Origin: Tricholomella constricta
Lineage: Eukaryota > Basidiomycota > Agaricomycetes > Agaricales > Lyophyllaceae
Assembly: GCA_013368375.1 (NCBI GenBank)
Contig: JAACJP010000059.1
Location: 62,001-126,000, forward strand
Direction: 5' to 3'
DNA: 64,000 nt
Part shown: positions 20,941 to 30,771 of the stretch, in pieces
Layout of the letters: every line of letters starts with the position of its first letter
Position numbering within the stretch: position 1 is the stretch's first letter
The notes under the pieces: model-generated
Seen by the model: the letters and a program-made list of their open reading frames with translations, nothing else
Database searches by the model: none
Told to the model about the DNA's origin: nothing
Program-made: the position numbers and the translations under genes

Positions 20941-21130
20941 TGCATAGGACTTTATCAAGAGAATTCACTCATTTGGACTAGTCCGAGTCCTATCTAGTCC
21001 GATCAGAATCTGTCAGACTGTCAGATCGGACTCGGACTCCGATAGGATTCTGATGCGGAATAATCCGACGGAATCCTCGGACATCCTAGGACAATCCGTT
21101 AACCCGACATTTTTTGTGAAAAATAATTGC

Positions 21131-21212
21131 AGGAGCGAGGATTGAACTCTGGCTTTGCAACATGTAATTTGGAACATAGCGAGGTTAACCATTAGGCCAT
21201 TGAGCCCATTAT
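21131..21212 (-). tRNA. tRNA-like relic (non-functional)
   Basis: On the minus strand TGGCCTAATGGTTA resembles a pol III A box, and GAGTTCAATCCTC a B box/T-loop. They lie at the right distance, with an ATGT/ACAT anticodon-like stem between. The acceptor stem does not pair and the T-stem has mismatches, so this is a decayed tRNA or a tRNA-derived SINE head rather than a working gene. Confidence 0.35.
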
Positions 21213-21289
21213 CCATACGTCCACGGTGTGCCTCATGTTGTCAGATGATGCACGTGCTTGAGGCACCATCGTCTTGGCTCACGCTGGCA

Positions 21290-22600
21290 CAACTGCAACA
21301 CGACCACCACCATCAGCTGCTGTGGCTAGGACGGCGACGGCGATCATGACCACCGCCACACCACTCGACACGACGACGAGGGGAAGACGGGGGATACAAA
21401 CAGAGGCAGACCCCAGTTGGGGGAGAGCCATATGGTGCGTGTGCCACTGCGCCCGCAAACGACCACCACCACCACTAACTGCAGCAGCCCACCGATGACG
21501 GTGACCACCACCAGCGCTACCACACGCTGCTGTCAAGTGCTGCAGTCCGAGCACCACCACAATGCTATGATGACGGCCACACTACCACCATCACCACCAC
21601 CACACCACAACGACGACGACAGCCACCACCATCACCCACAGCACACGTCAATCACCCCATCAGGACGACGACGGCGATGGCCACCACGACGACGACAGCC
21701 ATCACCAGCACCAGTACCACATCACCAGCACACCACCACCATACCACCACCACAATGACACCATGACGACGGCGACGGCACAACGAAGACGACACCACCA
21801 CCGCCACCAGACCACCACCACAACGACACCCACGACGATGGCACAACGACGACGACACGACGACGACACGACGACGACGACGACGGCACAACAACGACGA
21901 CACAACGACGACGACGACACCACCACGACACCACCATGACAACAGCACAACAACGATGACGACGACGACACCACCACCACCACCACCACACCACCACCAC
22001 CATGACGGCCACCACGACAATGACACCACCGCGCAACAACAGACAGCGGCCACGACGCGACGACACTACCACCACCACAACGACACGACGACGACGGCAC
22101 AACCCCGACGACACGACGATGACTACGACGACGACACCACCACGACACCACCACGACGATGGCACTACGACGACGACACCACCACCAACACACGATGACG
22201 GCCACCACCACACAACCACGACGACGACGACTACACCACCACCAACACCCCGCGACGACGGCCACCAGCAGATGGCGGCGACAGCCGCGACAACACCACC
22301 ACCACCAGCATCACTAGACACAACGACCACCACCACGCGACGGACACGATGGCGGGCACACCACCACTGCCACAACGACGACCAACGGTCACACTACCAC
22401 TCCACGACAGCGGCAACGGCCACCACCACCACCCACCACCACACCATCCAAACTACCACAGCACTACGACGACGGCCACCACACCACCACGGCCACGCGA
22501 CCAACAGCACCCGACGGCCACCACCACCCCACGCGACGTCACGACAACGACAACGACAACGGCCACCACCACCACCACCACGAATGCGAGGGGTTAGGGT
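21290..22600. repeat. CAC/CGA trinucleotide-dominated low-complexity field (~1.3 kb)
   Basis: The plus strand is almost entirely built from CAC, CCA, ACG and GAC triplets. It is C/A-rich with almost no T, so several frames on both strands stay open (His/Thr/Pro/Asp-rich on plus; Val/Trp/Arg/Ser-rich on minus). Open frames here are compositional artefacts, not genes. The field gives way at about 22600 to GGTGCGGGTG hexamer-like repeats. Confidence 0.85.
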
Positions 22601-22689
22601 CAGGGTGCTAATTGCAGGACAGGTGCGGGTGCGGATGTGAGTCTGGGTGCGGGTGCGGGTGTAGGACATACATATAACAATTTTACACT

Positions 22690-23022
22690 TGTATTACAAC
22701 AATTAGAATCATTTTCAGTGTAGTCCAATCAGAATTTTGTATGTAGTCTGATCAGAATCTTAGGATGTCCTGCCAGAGTCTTACGGAGTCCGGTCGGACT
22801 TCACAAGGTTAGCTTATAGACAAAGCTACACAAATTACAATCTATAGTCCTATCAGAGTCTTACAGAGTCTGATCGGACTTCATAAGCTCGCTCTGTAGA
22901 CAAACCTACATGAGTTGATAATTTGCAGTAGTCTGATCAGAGTCCTAGGATGGTCCTAGGATAATCCTAGGATTCTGATCAGAGTCCTCGGAGTCCGATC
23001 GGAATGGGTGGGGGAGTGTAAA
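22690..23022 (-). repeat. Right subterminal repeats and right TIR of the 2.17-kb element
   Basis: Two or three degenerate ~115-bp units (TAGTCC.ATCAGAGTCTTACAG, then TCGGACTTCA, then AGCTNNNNNNTAGACAAA) precede the terminal arm at about 22936-23022, which mirrors the left TIR. GTCTGATCAGAC/GTCCGATCGGAC palindromes recur throughout. Confidence 0.7.
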
Positions 23023-23025
23023 GTA

Positions 23026-23283
23026 CTGGCAGCAGCGCGCGCCCCCACACCACCTCTAGATGATCCCATAACCAGCGACGATGAGCCTGCGGAAGTAATA
23101 GCCGCGTGCAGCCGTCGAGGGCAAAAGCCGAGCCAGCGCGTTCGCGACCTCATCGATGGACACGGCGTGCAGTCCGCATGGCCCTCCGACGCAAGCATCG
23201 CACGCGGAATCCAATTACCTCCTCCCAACGTCGAAGAAGCGCCGAATCCGAATCTTGAGGCAGGGCAGGGCACTACAATATAA
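23026..23283 (+). pseudogene. Possible Ty1/copia Pol linker fragment
   Basis: Open frame with GQKPSQRVRDLIDGHG and SIARGIQLPPPNVEEA. This resembles the linker between integrase and RT in basidiomycete copia-type Pol (a KPSQRVRD..., then RGIQLP pattern) as I remember it. There are no catalytic domains on either side. It abuts the TIR element on the left and the giant-TIR element on the right, so it is probably a sliver of an older element. Confidence 0.4.
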
Positions 23284-23293
23284 TGTGACCAAC

Positions 23294-24543
23294 GCTCTAG
23301 CGGGCCTATACAGTGTACCGTAGTTGACGGGGCTAGCGGGTCCTCTGTGCTGTAGCGGGCGCCCTTACAGTGTATCGTGGTTGACGGAGCAGCGGACCTG
23401 ATACACTGTAGTGTAACTTACGGCAATAGCGGGCTCGGTACACTTCCAGAGAGCCCAGATCACTGCTGCAGCCGGGTCCCCTCTTGGGTCATGGGATTAA
23501 TCCATCGACCTCCCCGGGGCCACTGGTGCAGCCGGGTCCCATCTCGGGTCAGTTGCTGGGTCCCCTCTCGGGTCAGGGGGTCAATCAGGGGGTCAATCCG
23601 TTTCTCGGGTCAGGGGATCAATCCGTCGACCTCGCCAGGGCCACTGGTGCAGCCGGGTCCCATCTCGGGTCAGTTGCCGGGTCCCCTCTCGGGTCAGGGG
23701 GTCAATCCGTTTCTCGGGTCAGGGGATCAATCCGTCGACCTCGCCAGGGCCACTGGTGCAGCCGGGTCCCATCTCGGGTCAGTTGCCGGGTCCCCTCTCG
23801 GGTCAGGGGGTCAATCCGTTTCTCGGGTCAGGGGATCAATCCGTCGACCTCGCCAGGGCCACTGGTGCAGCCGGGTCCCATCTTGGGTCAGTTGCCGGGT
23901 CCCCTCTCGGGTCAGGGGGTCAATCCGTTTCTCGGGTCAGGGGATCAATCCGTCGACCTCGCCAGGGCCACTGGTGCAGCCGGGTCCCATCTCGGGTCAG
24001 TTGCCGGGTCCCCTCTCGTGTCAGGGGGTCAATCCGTTTCTCGGGTCAGGGGATCAATCCGTCGACCTCGCCAGGGCCACTGCTGCAGCCGGATCCCCTC
24101 TCGGGTCAGGGGATCAATCCCTTTCCGGACACCGGGGCATACAAGCATGCATATTCGATCCGGAAATTTCATCTGATCAGCTCGCAAATGGGGGGATATA
24201 TTGTGGCTTTCCGAAAGAGTCCACATGCAATCCAGAATAATTGTCCGGATGAGGGAAAGCATTTTTGGTTGTAGCAGAAGCTGGATTCAGACAGGACAAA
24301 ACACGAATGCCATCATCCGGACCCGAGCCTTCCGGACACAGGGCTTACATCTGCCTTACCGGAAGCATGCATATTCGATCCAGAATTCTTCCCCAGATGT
24401 GGGAAATGTCATCTGATCAGCGCGGAAATGGGGGGATACATTGTGGCTCGGAAGAGTGCACATGCAATCTGGGAAGCTGGTTCTGGACAGGACAAAAAAC
24501 GAATGCCGTCAGCCGGGAAATGTGGGATGTGGGTATATAGCCC
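23294..24543 (+). repeat. Left giant TIR (about 1.25 kb)
   Basis: The outer ~180 bp holds three TACAGTGTA/TACACTGTA motifs, then a 109-bp tandem array (23520-24110), then a unique-like part (TTCATCTGATCAGCTCGCAAA). The latter is partly repeated at 24400. Beyond 24540 another piece of the outer end recurs (24541-24660), so the arm has been internally duplicated. Confidence 0.85.
23520..24120 (+). repeat. 109-bp minisatellite inside the left TIR
   Basis: CCACTGGTGCAGCCGGGTCC recurs at 23520, 23641, 23750, 23859 and 23968, with a variant at 24077. From 23641 the spacing is exactly 109 bp. Units are made of CGGGTC-based subrepeats. All three frames are open through it, which only reflects the repeat length and composition. 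Confidence 0.92.
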
Positions 24544-24846
24544 GGTCCCCTCTCGGGTTAACGGAGCAGCGGACCTGATACACTGTAGGGTAACTTACGG
24601 CAGTAGCGGGCTCGGTACACTCCCAGAAAGCCCATATCCGGGTCAGGGGATCGAGCCGTGAAGTGCATGCAACCGGGTGGAGGAAGACAATCCGGATACA
24701 CATTGTGGCAGCATATCATATGACCTGTATATCATCACATTTCGGGTCTCTTCAATCTTGCGGGTGTTCACACTAAAGGTACTTAGAATGCGCTGGGTCA
24801 CAAAATTCTTGATATAACAACTACACAATTGCAGCTCCCAAATTGT

Positions 24847-27126
24847 TCAAATGTATTGTTCATGTTCCGAGTCATCTACATCCTCGCCCAGAATCTGTGC
24901 ATCGGAGAAGGCGGCAAAGTATTCCGCAGTGTAGGGGCCATGTAATGCGGCATCCGCCTCTGTGCCCGGGTCGATATCCGGGTCTGTATCTGGGTCTGAA
25001 TGAGAGTCCGTATCTGAGTCCGTTGCATCCGCACCCGAGTCCACTCCCATGCTCATATCCGCATCCGCATACATTCCCATATCACTTTGATGAGTCGGTG
25101 AGCGTTCGGGCCCATCAGTGTCCCCTCGGCACTCACTTACCTGGCCATCAATGTCCATTGAGTCACCCACAGGAAAGCATGCCTCACCGGAATCACGAAT
25201 TTCGAAGTCGAATTCGGATCCAGCTTGGCTTTGGGGGGCAGGACCACGTTGGACTGGGGCAGCGAATGAAACAGAGAAGTCGAAGTCTGAATGTGCTTCA
25301 CTTTCAGCGCGGATGAACCGTCCGTCGGCCCGACTGCTGCTCCCGGAAAGGTGGGTGGCATGGCGTTCATGCAGGGATGGAGAAGGCGGGTCTGGCCTAG
25401 CTTCAATGTTGAAATCTGAACGCGCCTCACTCGCAGGGGCGGGGATGTGACCGCCTGATGGGAGTGCAAAATCGAAATCTGAGCCCGCCTCGCTTGCAGC
25501 GCGAGGGGCGGGGATGGAAGTTGTAGTCGAAGCTAGGCGAGTGCTACCGGCCGGCGGAATTGAGAAGTCAAAGTCTGAGCCCGCCTCGCTTGCAGCGCGA
25601 GGGGCGGAAATTGTGATACCGGCTGGCGGAATTGAGAAGTCAAAGTCTACAGCGGCCTCGCTTGCTGCTCCGGAGGCCGGGAAGGGAATTGTAGACGCAG
25701 CTTGACGACTTTTGTTAGTCGACGGGATTCCAAAATCGAAATCAGACGCTGCTTCACTTGCAGCGCGCAGCATCGGGGGGAGTGCTGAAATGGGAGGGGT
25801 GTTGCCCATGATGGAGGCCATCCCCGGATCAATGACCTTCTGCTTTTTAAGAGACCTAGCATTCTTTGCTAGATCTTTCGTAGGCTTCCTCGGGTGCCGA
25901 GTGTTAATGGCTTGGCTCTGGGTTGGTGGCCCGTTTAGTCCTTGCCGGTCGGATGGCACATGAGGCGGGCTATGGACAAGGAAGGGGAGGAGAGGCCCGG
26001 GAGAGGGAGTCCGGTATGAAGGGACTCTATGCCAGTCCGGATAACTTCTCGGATTCAGCACCGGAGGAGGTTCATTGTCATCAGCGAGATCTTCGAACCT
26101 GGGCCGCCTGGTCGGTTGTCCAGAGTCGCTTTCCGACCACTCACCGGTCATCGTCCCTGGGGGCAGATCCCGCTCATAATCCGAGAAGATTCTGTCATCT
26201 GCCGCAGGCCGGAAGGCTGCAATGGCCTCCGCCCGGGTCAACCGAACTGGAGTGCGTCTGCTAGATTCTGGCTCAGATTCCCGGGTGCTCAAGCCCGCCA
26301 TCCCGGGCATTCTTGCTTCTGCGACTTGCTTCTCTTTGAGAGCTCCAATAAAGTGAAGCCGGTGATATGCGGCAGTAAGCCGAAGATCTTGTAAGCGGCG
26401 GGTCCGGAAGGTGGATTGAGCACCTAAAGCTTGAAGGTGCATGTCAAGGAATGAATTGGATGTTGGAGGTGGGGCAGCCGGGACGGACAACCTGCCAGCA
26501 AGGGGAGCCTGAGTCCGATGCAGCAGTAATGCCTGTGAAATGGTCCCGCTGTCTAGCAGCGGACAATCCGAAAAGGTCATCCACCAATCACAAATGTAGC
26601 GATCAACCCGGCCGGATGGATGACCGGTTGGCAACCCCATGCCGAGCACCGCACGGATTTCCGGGGACAAGAGCCGATGCTTGGTCCATTGCGGACGGTA
26701 AAAAAGGTCTTTCGACAGGATTGTGATGAGAGGAGGAATGCCACAAGCATGAGTGAGCACCGCGGCTGCACCAATGTGTGACAACGCAAGGTCCTGGATA
26801 AGAAGTTGGTGCAAGTCGACACGGATCACGGAAAGGCTTACCAATTCGGCCAAGATGTTCTCCACCGCGAGAGTTGTCTGATCTTTACTTAGATCCGGAG
26901 TACTGAGCAGGCTTCCAAAGGCACACCGAAGACGAGACTCCATGTAGTAGATGACCTCCTGTGTAAATCTCGCATTCGTAGAATGTTCACCGAGCTGCAA
27001 GTCAAGGGGGGTCGTCGGGTACAGGCCGGCCATGAGTGCTATTTGATAGAGATTGCGCAAGAGTAGATTGTGTGTGACAGCTGTGACATGGTCATGTTTG
27101 TGTGGCCAAACAATGACCACATCCAT
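24847..27126 (-). CDS. Unknown cargo protein with SEA-SDFDF repeats (759 aa)
   Basis: An uninterrupted minus-strand gene starting at ATG 27126 (MDVVIVWPHKHDHVTAV). The first ~290 residues look globular with mixed hydrophobic helices (LLLRNLYQIALMAGLYP; HIGAAAVLTHACGIPPL). The middle is Pro/Ser/Arg-rich. From about residue 480 a short motif recurs at least seven times with drift: AASEAASDFDFGIP, AASEAAVDFDFSIPPAG, AASEAGSDFDFSIPPAG, AASEAGSDFDFALP, ASEARSDFNIE, AESEAHSDFDFSV and AGSEFDFEI. The tail is very acidic (DTDSHSDPDTDPDIDPG). I recognise no family. Its location within the giant TIRs, downstream of and co-oriented with the KDZ transposase, makes it candidate element cargo. The reading frame continues upstream to 27255 and could be spliced to the transposase C-terminus. 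Confidence 0.75.
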   Translation of the reverse strand: MDVVIVWPHKHDHVTAVTHNLLLRNLYQIALMAGLYPTTPLDLQLGEHSTNARFTQEVIYYMESRLRCAFGSLLSTPDLSKDQTTLAVENILAELVSLSVIRVDLHQLLIQDLALSHIGAAAVLTHACGIPPLITILSKDLFYRPQWTKHRLLSPEIRAVLGMGLPTGHPSGRVDRYICDWWMTFSDCPLLDSGTISQALLLHRTQAPLAGRLSVPAAPPPTSNSFLDMHLQALGAQSTFRTRRLQDLRLTAAYHRLHFIGALKEKQVAEARMPGMAGLSTRESEPESSRRTPVRLTRAEAIAAFRPAADDRIFSDYERDLPPGTMTGEWSESDSGQPTRRPRFEDLADDNEPPPVLNPRSYPDWHRVPSYRTPSPGPLLPFLVHSPPHVPSDRQGLNGPPTQSQAINTRHPRKPTKDLAKNARSLKKQKVIDPGMASIMGNTPPISALPPMLRAASEAASDFDFGIPSTNKSRQAASTIPFPASGAASEAAVDFDFSIPPAGITISAPRAASEAGSDFDFSIPPAGSTRLASTTTSIPAPRAASEAGSDFDFALPSGGHIPAPASEARSDFNIEARPDPPSPSLHERHATHLSGSSSRADGRFIRAESEAHSDFDFSVSFAAPVQRGPAPQSQAGSEFDFEIRDSGEACFPVGDSMDIDGQVSECRGDTDGPERSPTHQSDMGMYADADMSMGVDSGADATDSDTDSHSDPDTDPDIDPGTEADAALHGPYTAEYFAAFSDAQILGEDVDDSEHEQYI

Positions 27127-27269
27127 GATGAACCGGATCTGACACCGATCCGGTGGACATTCCTGTGCACAATTTATTGTCAGACAACCACAGGATTGTG
27201 GCCTTGAAATATATAGGACTATCATTGAATGGAAACACATGTATATGACTATCATTGAAGGGAAACATA

Positions 27270-30200
27270 TGTAGGGTTGACTTTCAGAAAGGCTTGCTCC
27301 GCCCTTGCAGCCAGAAGCTCATAGGCAGCGACTTTCCGTGCTGCGTAGGCCGCGGGCCCGGTTTCTGGTCTCATTCCACGCTCCTTCCAGATGTTTGGTC
27401 AAGCCGGCAATCCTCTGCAGCCTTGATTTCAGCCTCCCATCCCACTACGGCAGCCGGATCCATGGTGCCGACCAATTCATTGTAATATGTTTTTGTCGCA
27501 TTCCGCATTTCAGTGGCTTGGGTGAAGCGTTTGCACAGGGCGGCCGCTAGGACAATCCGGATTCAGCTGGGTTAAATGAATCCGGGTTGTGCGGAATCAG
27601 GACAAGGTCACTCACGCATGTCCAGGAGCTTTTTCCAGTTGGAATCATTCATGTGGTCATCCAATATTTCCGCCCGGTGGGCTAATGTTGCTGTCCGGGT
27701 CATCGGGGATACCGTGTTCAAAACCGACCATAAGCTTTCCAGTATCTCCCCGGCCACAATTGCGGCCCCGGGAATGAAGGATGAAGCATAGCGGAAAAAA
27801 CACGCATCCTTGTGTCCGTGGACGTGCATGAGACCTATAGCACGTTCAATTAGCAACCCGGGTGGTAGCTTGTCTCCAATCCGGGCCATGAGGTGAATGA
27901 TGTACTGGCAGACAATATTGTAAATGAAGAGGACAAGCAGAATGGGCCCCATATTGGTGGTTTTCAATGCCTGAAGGAATGCCCAGTTGGTCACGGCTTG
28001 CTTTTCACCGGCATCCATGTTTGTCAGACTGTTCAGGGCAAAGCACCCGTGGCGGGCACAGGCAATCGCAACAATTCCGGTGACATCGCATGCCTTTGAG
28101 GTGAGCAACACTTGCTCTACGGCCCGAAATTGGTTCTCGCAGGGCGCCTTCTATTTCTGTGAATGAGTAGCAGGAACAAACAATGATGCGCAAAGCCTTC
28201 CGGTGCAATCTGGGTTCTGGATTCAGGGTTTGGATTCACACCCGGAGTCCGGAATAAATTCCAGCACGGATTCCAGTATCGACACTTCGGGAATAGTAGA
28301 CAGATGAACTCACGGTCGGCTTTTCTACCGCATGCACCAAAAACTCCTTATAATCCGCATCCTTTGCCATCATGCCACCACCCTCTGACAACCAGACGTC
28401 CGGCGCCGGCTTGTGGCGCACATGGTCGGCCTTGAAATTCCCGTCGGCCACAAAGTTCCACATATACACTTTCCTGAGAGGCAAGTTCAAACAAACGGTC
28501 ATGGAAGCAGTGGAAGGCTTACTTGTTTGGATCGGAGGCCCAGTCTGGAGGGAGATTCACATCAGGTTGCGGACAGGTAGGACAGAAAATAGCAAGCTCT
28601 CCCGGGGCCGGATTCATCGGGTCCGTTTTCCCATGCCCGTATCCGGCCCATTTGATTTTTTTCAACCATCGCCGTGAATGAGTAGCAGGAACAAACGATG
28701 ATGCGCAAAGCCTTCCGGTGCAATCTGGGTTCCGGATTCAGGGTTTGGATTCACACCCGGAGTCCGGAATAAATTCCAGCACGGATTCCAGTATCGACAC
28801 TTCGGGAATAGTAGACAGATGAACTCACGGTCGGCTTTTCCACCGCATGCACCAAAAACTCCTTATAATCCGCATCCTTTGCCATCATGCCACCACCCTC
28901 TGACAACCAGACGTCCGGCGCCGGACTCTTGTGGCGCACATGGTCGGCCTTGAAATTCCCGTCGGCCACAAAGTTCCGCATATACACTTTCCTGAGAGGC
29001 AAGTTCAAACAAACGGTCATGGAAGCAGTGGAAGGCTTACTTGTTTGGATCGGAGGCCCAGTCCGGAGGGAGATTCACATCAGGTTGCGGACAGGTAGGA
29101 CAGAAAATAGCAAGCTCTCCCGGGGCCGGATTCATCGGGTCCGTTTTCCCATGCCCGTATCCGGCCCATTTGATTTTTTTCAACCATCGCCAGCATCGGG
29201 AAAGCCGTCGCAATTCCCGGTAGAAGTTGTCGACGTCCGCCGAGTTGCCAGTGAGCGAAGTTACGCGTCCCAGCTTCTGCCAATACTGAAAGGCTGATGC
29301 TTTGCATTCCAGGTTGGCAAGCCGATAGTCATCCAGTACCGCCGTTGTAAAGAGAGTCCGATACCGGTCAAAGCTTGTTGGAACAAGCCGGGAATGGATT
29401 AAATCCATGGGAGTAGAGCCTGGCGTACATTTACAATACACCAAGGAGATGTAGTGAACACCATTGAGGTGTACCACACGGACATAACTGTTGTTCATCC
29501 CGTCATGCCGTGGTAGTGCAAGATCTACAGGTTCTAGGACGGCTTCTTCTGCGGCTTCATTTGCACGGCCATTGTCATCGGGTTCCGCGCCATAGAAGTC
29601 TCCGGTGTCACCATCGTCCTCGTCAAGGATGTCGGTAACCCGGAAGGAGAGTCCGGTCGCATGCAAGGGATCCAGAACGGATCCGGGTGGGGAGAGGCCA
29701 TTAGATGGAAGGCCATCGGATTGGAATGGACTTGGGGTGTTAGCCTCGGATTCCTCTACTGCCACTGGTTTGCCACGATCCTTGTCCTTTTCTTCCTCGT
29801 GCCGATCTAATTGCTGCCGTTGAAACAAGAGGCTTGAACACAATGGCTCACTGGAACAATGTGGGACAAGAATGTATGCGCCGACCTCCCAAAGACTGGC
29901 CCGACGGAAGAAAGTACCTGTCCAATGCTCAATCCGGTGCAATGGATTATCGGAATGGCTCCGGCGCATACAGCCACGGCATAGCAACCTCGGCGCAATG
30001 CAATCAAGGCAGCGCCATTCACCTCTGAAGTCATCGGGGCACATTGGACAGGGTGTTACTGGACTTTTAGCTTCCCGGGCTAACAGTCCTTGCAATAGTT
30101 GTGGTGCATGGTTAACAAATTCCATGATGTAGTCATGCTGCCTCTGAGTGGAATAATTAAGTCCCATGGAGAGAGGGCCGTACTTGTCACATACTTTACG

Positions 30201-30497
30201 TTGCCTGGTGGCATTGACCTGATCAACCGAATCATCTGGATAGTCTTGACCATCAATAATTGGAGCCGTGCCATGTGCACTGTCGTTATTGAGAAGGTCA
30301 GTGACTTCTACAGCATCACTGACTGGGAATGTGTCTGGAACGGGCTCGGGTGCGATCCATCGGAAAGGAACCTGGGTTGTCTGAATTTGTTGGCCGCTTC
30401 GAGTGGTTCGGTCTTCGATGACCTCCTCCACAACATCAAAGTTGTCATCCTCATGGAATTCATCGACATCGAGTCTTCTTTTCTTACTTCTGCGCAT
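27270..30497 (-). CDS. KDZ transposase of the giant-TIR element (C-terminal frame break)
   Basis: Exon 1 (30497-29041) encodes a basic/acidic N-terminus (MRRSKKRRLDVDE), a CxC2 Cys cluster (CPMCPDDFRGEWRCLDC, then LLCRGCMRRSH), NPLHRIEHWTGTFF, and further KDZ signatures down to CPTCPQPDVNLPPDW. Exon 2 (FVADGNFKADHVRHK) exists in two copies, 28991-28829 and 28473-28314. Exon 3 (28150-27616) has the catalytic core: ACDVTGIVAIACARHGCF, IYNIVCQY, MHVHGHKDACFFRYASSFIP and GEILESLWSVLN. Exon 4 starts at 27546; a stop at 27371-27373 interrupts it, and a shifted frame then gives PGPAAYAARKVAAYELLAAR to about 27270, so a 1-nt indel or missed intron is likely. An in-frame upstream ATG at 30563 is possible. 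Compared with the KDZ gene at 9.4 kb this belongs to a different KDZ subgroup (WSVLN type). Confidence 0.85.
28159..29191 (-). repeat. ~515-bp tandem duplication containing a transposase exon
   Basis: 28159-28673 and 28674-29191 are nearly identical, differing by a 3-nt deletion and a few substitutions. Each copy carries the 3' part of exon 1, an intron, exon 2 and the following donor. The 29-kb copy keeps the family-typical Ser in RHKSPAPD, which the 28-kb copy has lost, along with R to W in VYMRNF, so the latter looks like the diverging copy. Confidence 0.95.
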
Positions 30498-30589
30498 TGT
30501 AGTGGAGGGAAGAAAACACAATGGAGGGAAGCCCTGGTGACTCATGACTCTTATTATTGACATTCACCGCATGGTGCACTGCGTGAAGG

Positions 30590-30771
30590 CATGCGGCGGG
30601 TTGCACTGCTGATGCATGTGTAGCCTAATTTAGAAATTTAATACCAAATGTAGACGTGGATCCGGCCTTATCCCGGATCACGGGTCCACTCAATGAGTTC
30701 ATATTGGACGGAATGTTCCGCGGCAGAAGGGCCCTTTCTTTTATTCATGCCAGCACATCCTGCATCGTCCC
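30590..30771. other. Divergent intergenic region inside the giant-TIR element
   Basis: About 270 bp separate the KDZ start (30497, minus) from the start of the plus-strand gene at 30772. This is a candidate bidirectional promoter. CCGGAT motifs recur here (e.g. 30659, 30675). No TATA box is obvious. Confidence 0.4.

Larger units (their letters stand above)
20855..23022. mobile_element. 2.17-kb non-autonomous TIR element with trinucleotide-repeat core
   Basis: The left end begins TTTACACTCCCCCACC and the right end is its reverse complement. The arms stay similar for about 85 bp and share blocks such as CCTAGGACCATCCTAGGACTC and CTGATCAGAC. No transposase is encoded. The interior holds a tRNA-like relic, a 1.3-kb CAC/CGA field and subterminal repeats. 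No obvious target duplication was found (GAGGTC left, GTACTG right). Confidence 0.75.

Noticed and set aside
21417..22669. Long open frames on both strands in the CAC/CGA region (His/Thr/Pro-rich or Val/Trp/Arg-rich proteins up to 217 aa)
   Set aside because: They arise because the triplet composition contains almost no stop codons in any frame. There are no starts with context, no splice structure and no family resemblance.
23510..24120. CRISPR-like array
   Set aside because: Units are contiguous 109-bp tandem repeats without unique spacers, in a eukaryotic context.
23377..24274. Long open frames (172-287 aa) with SGQGVNPFLGSGDQ-type repeats in the left TIR, and equivalents in the right TIR
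   Set aside because: The 109-bp unit is not a multiple of three, so all frames cycle through the same repeat. They are translations of a minisatellite.
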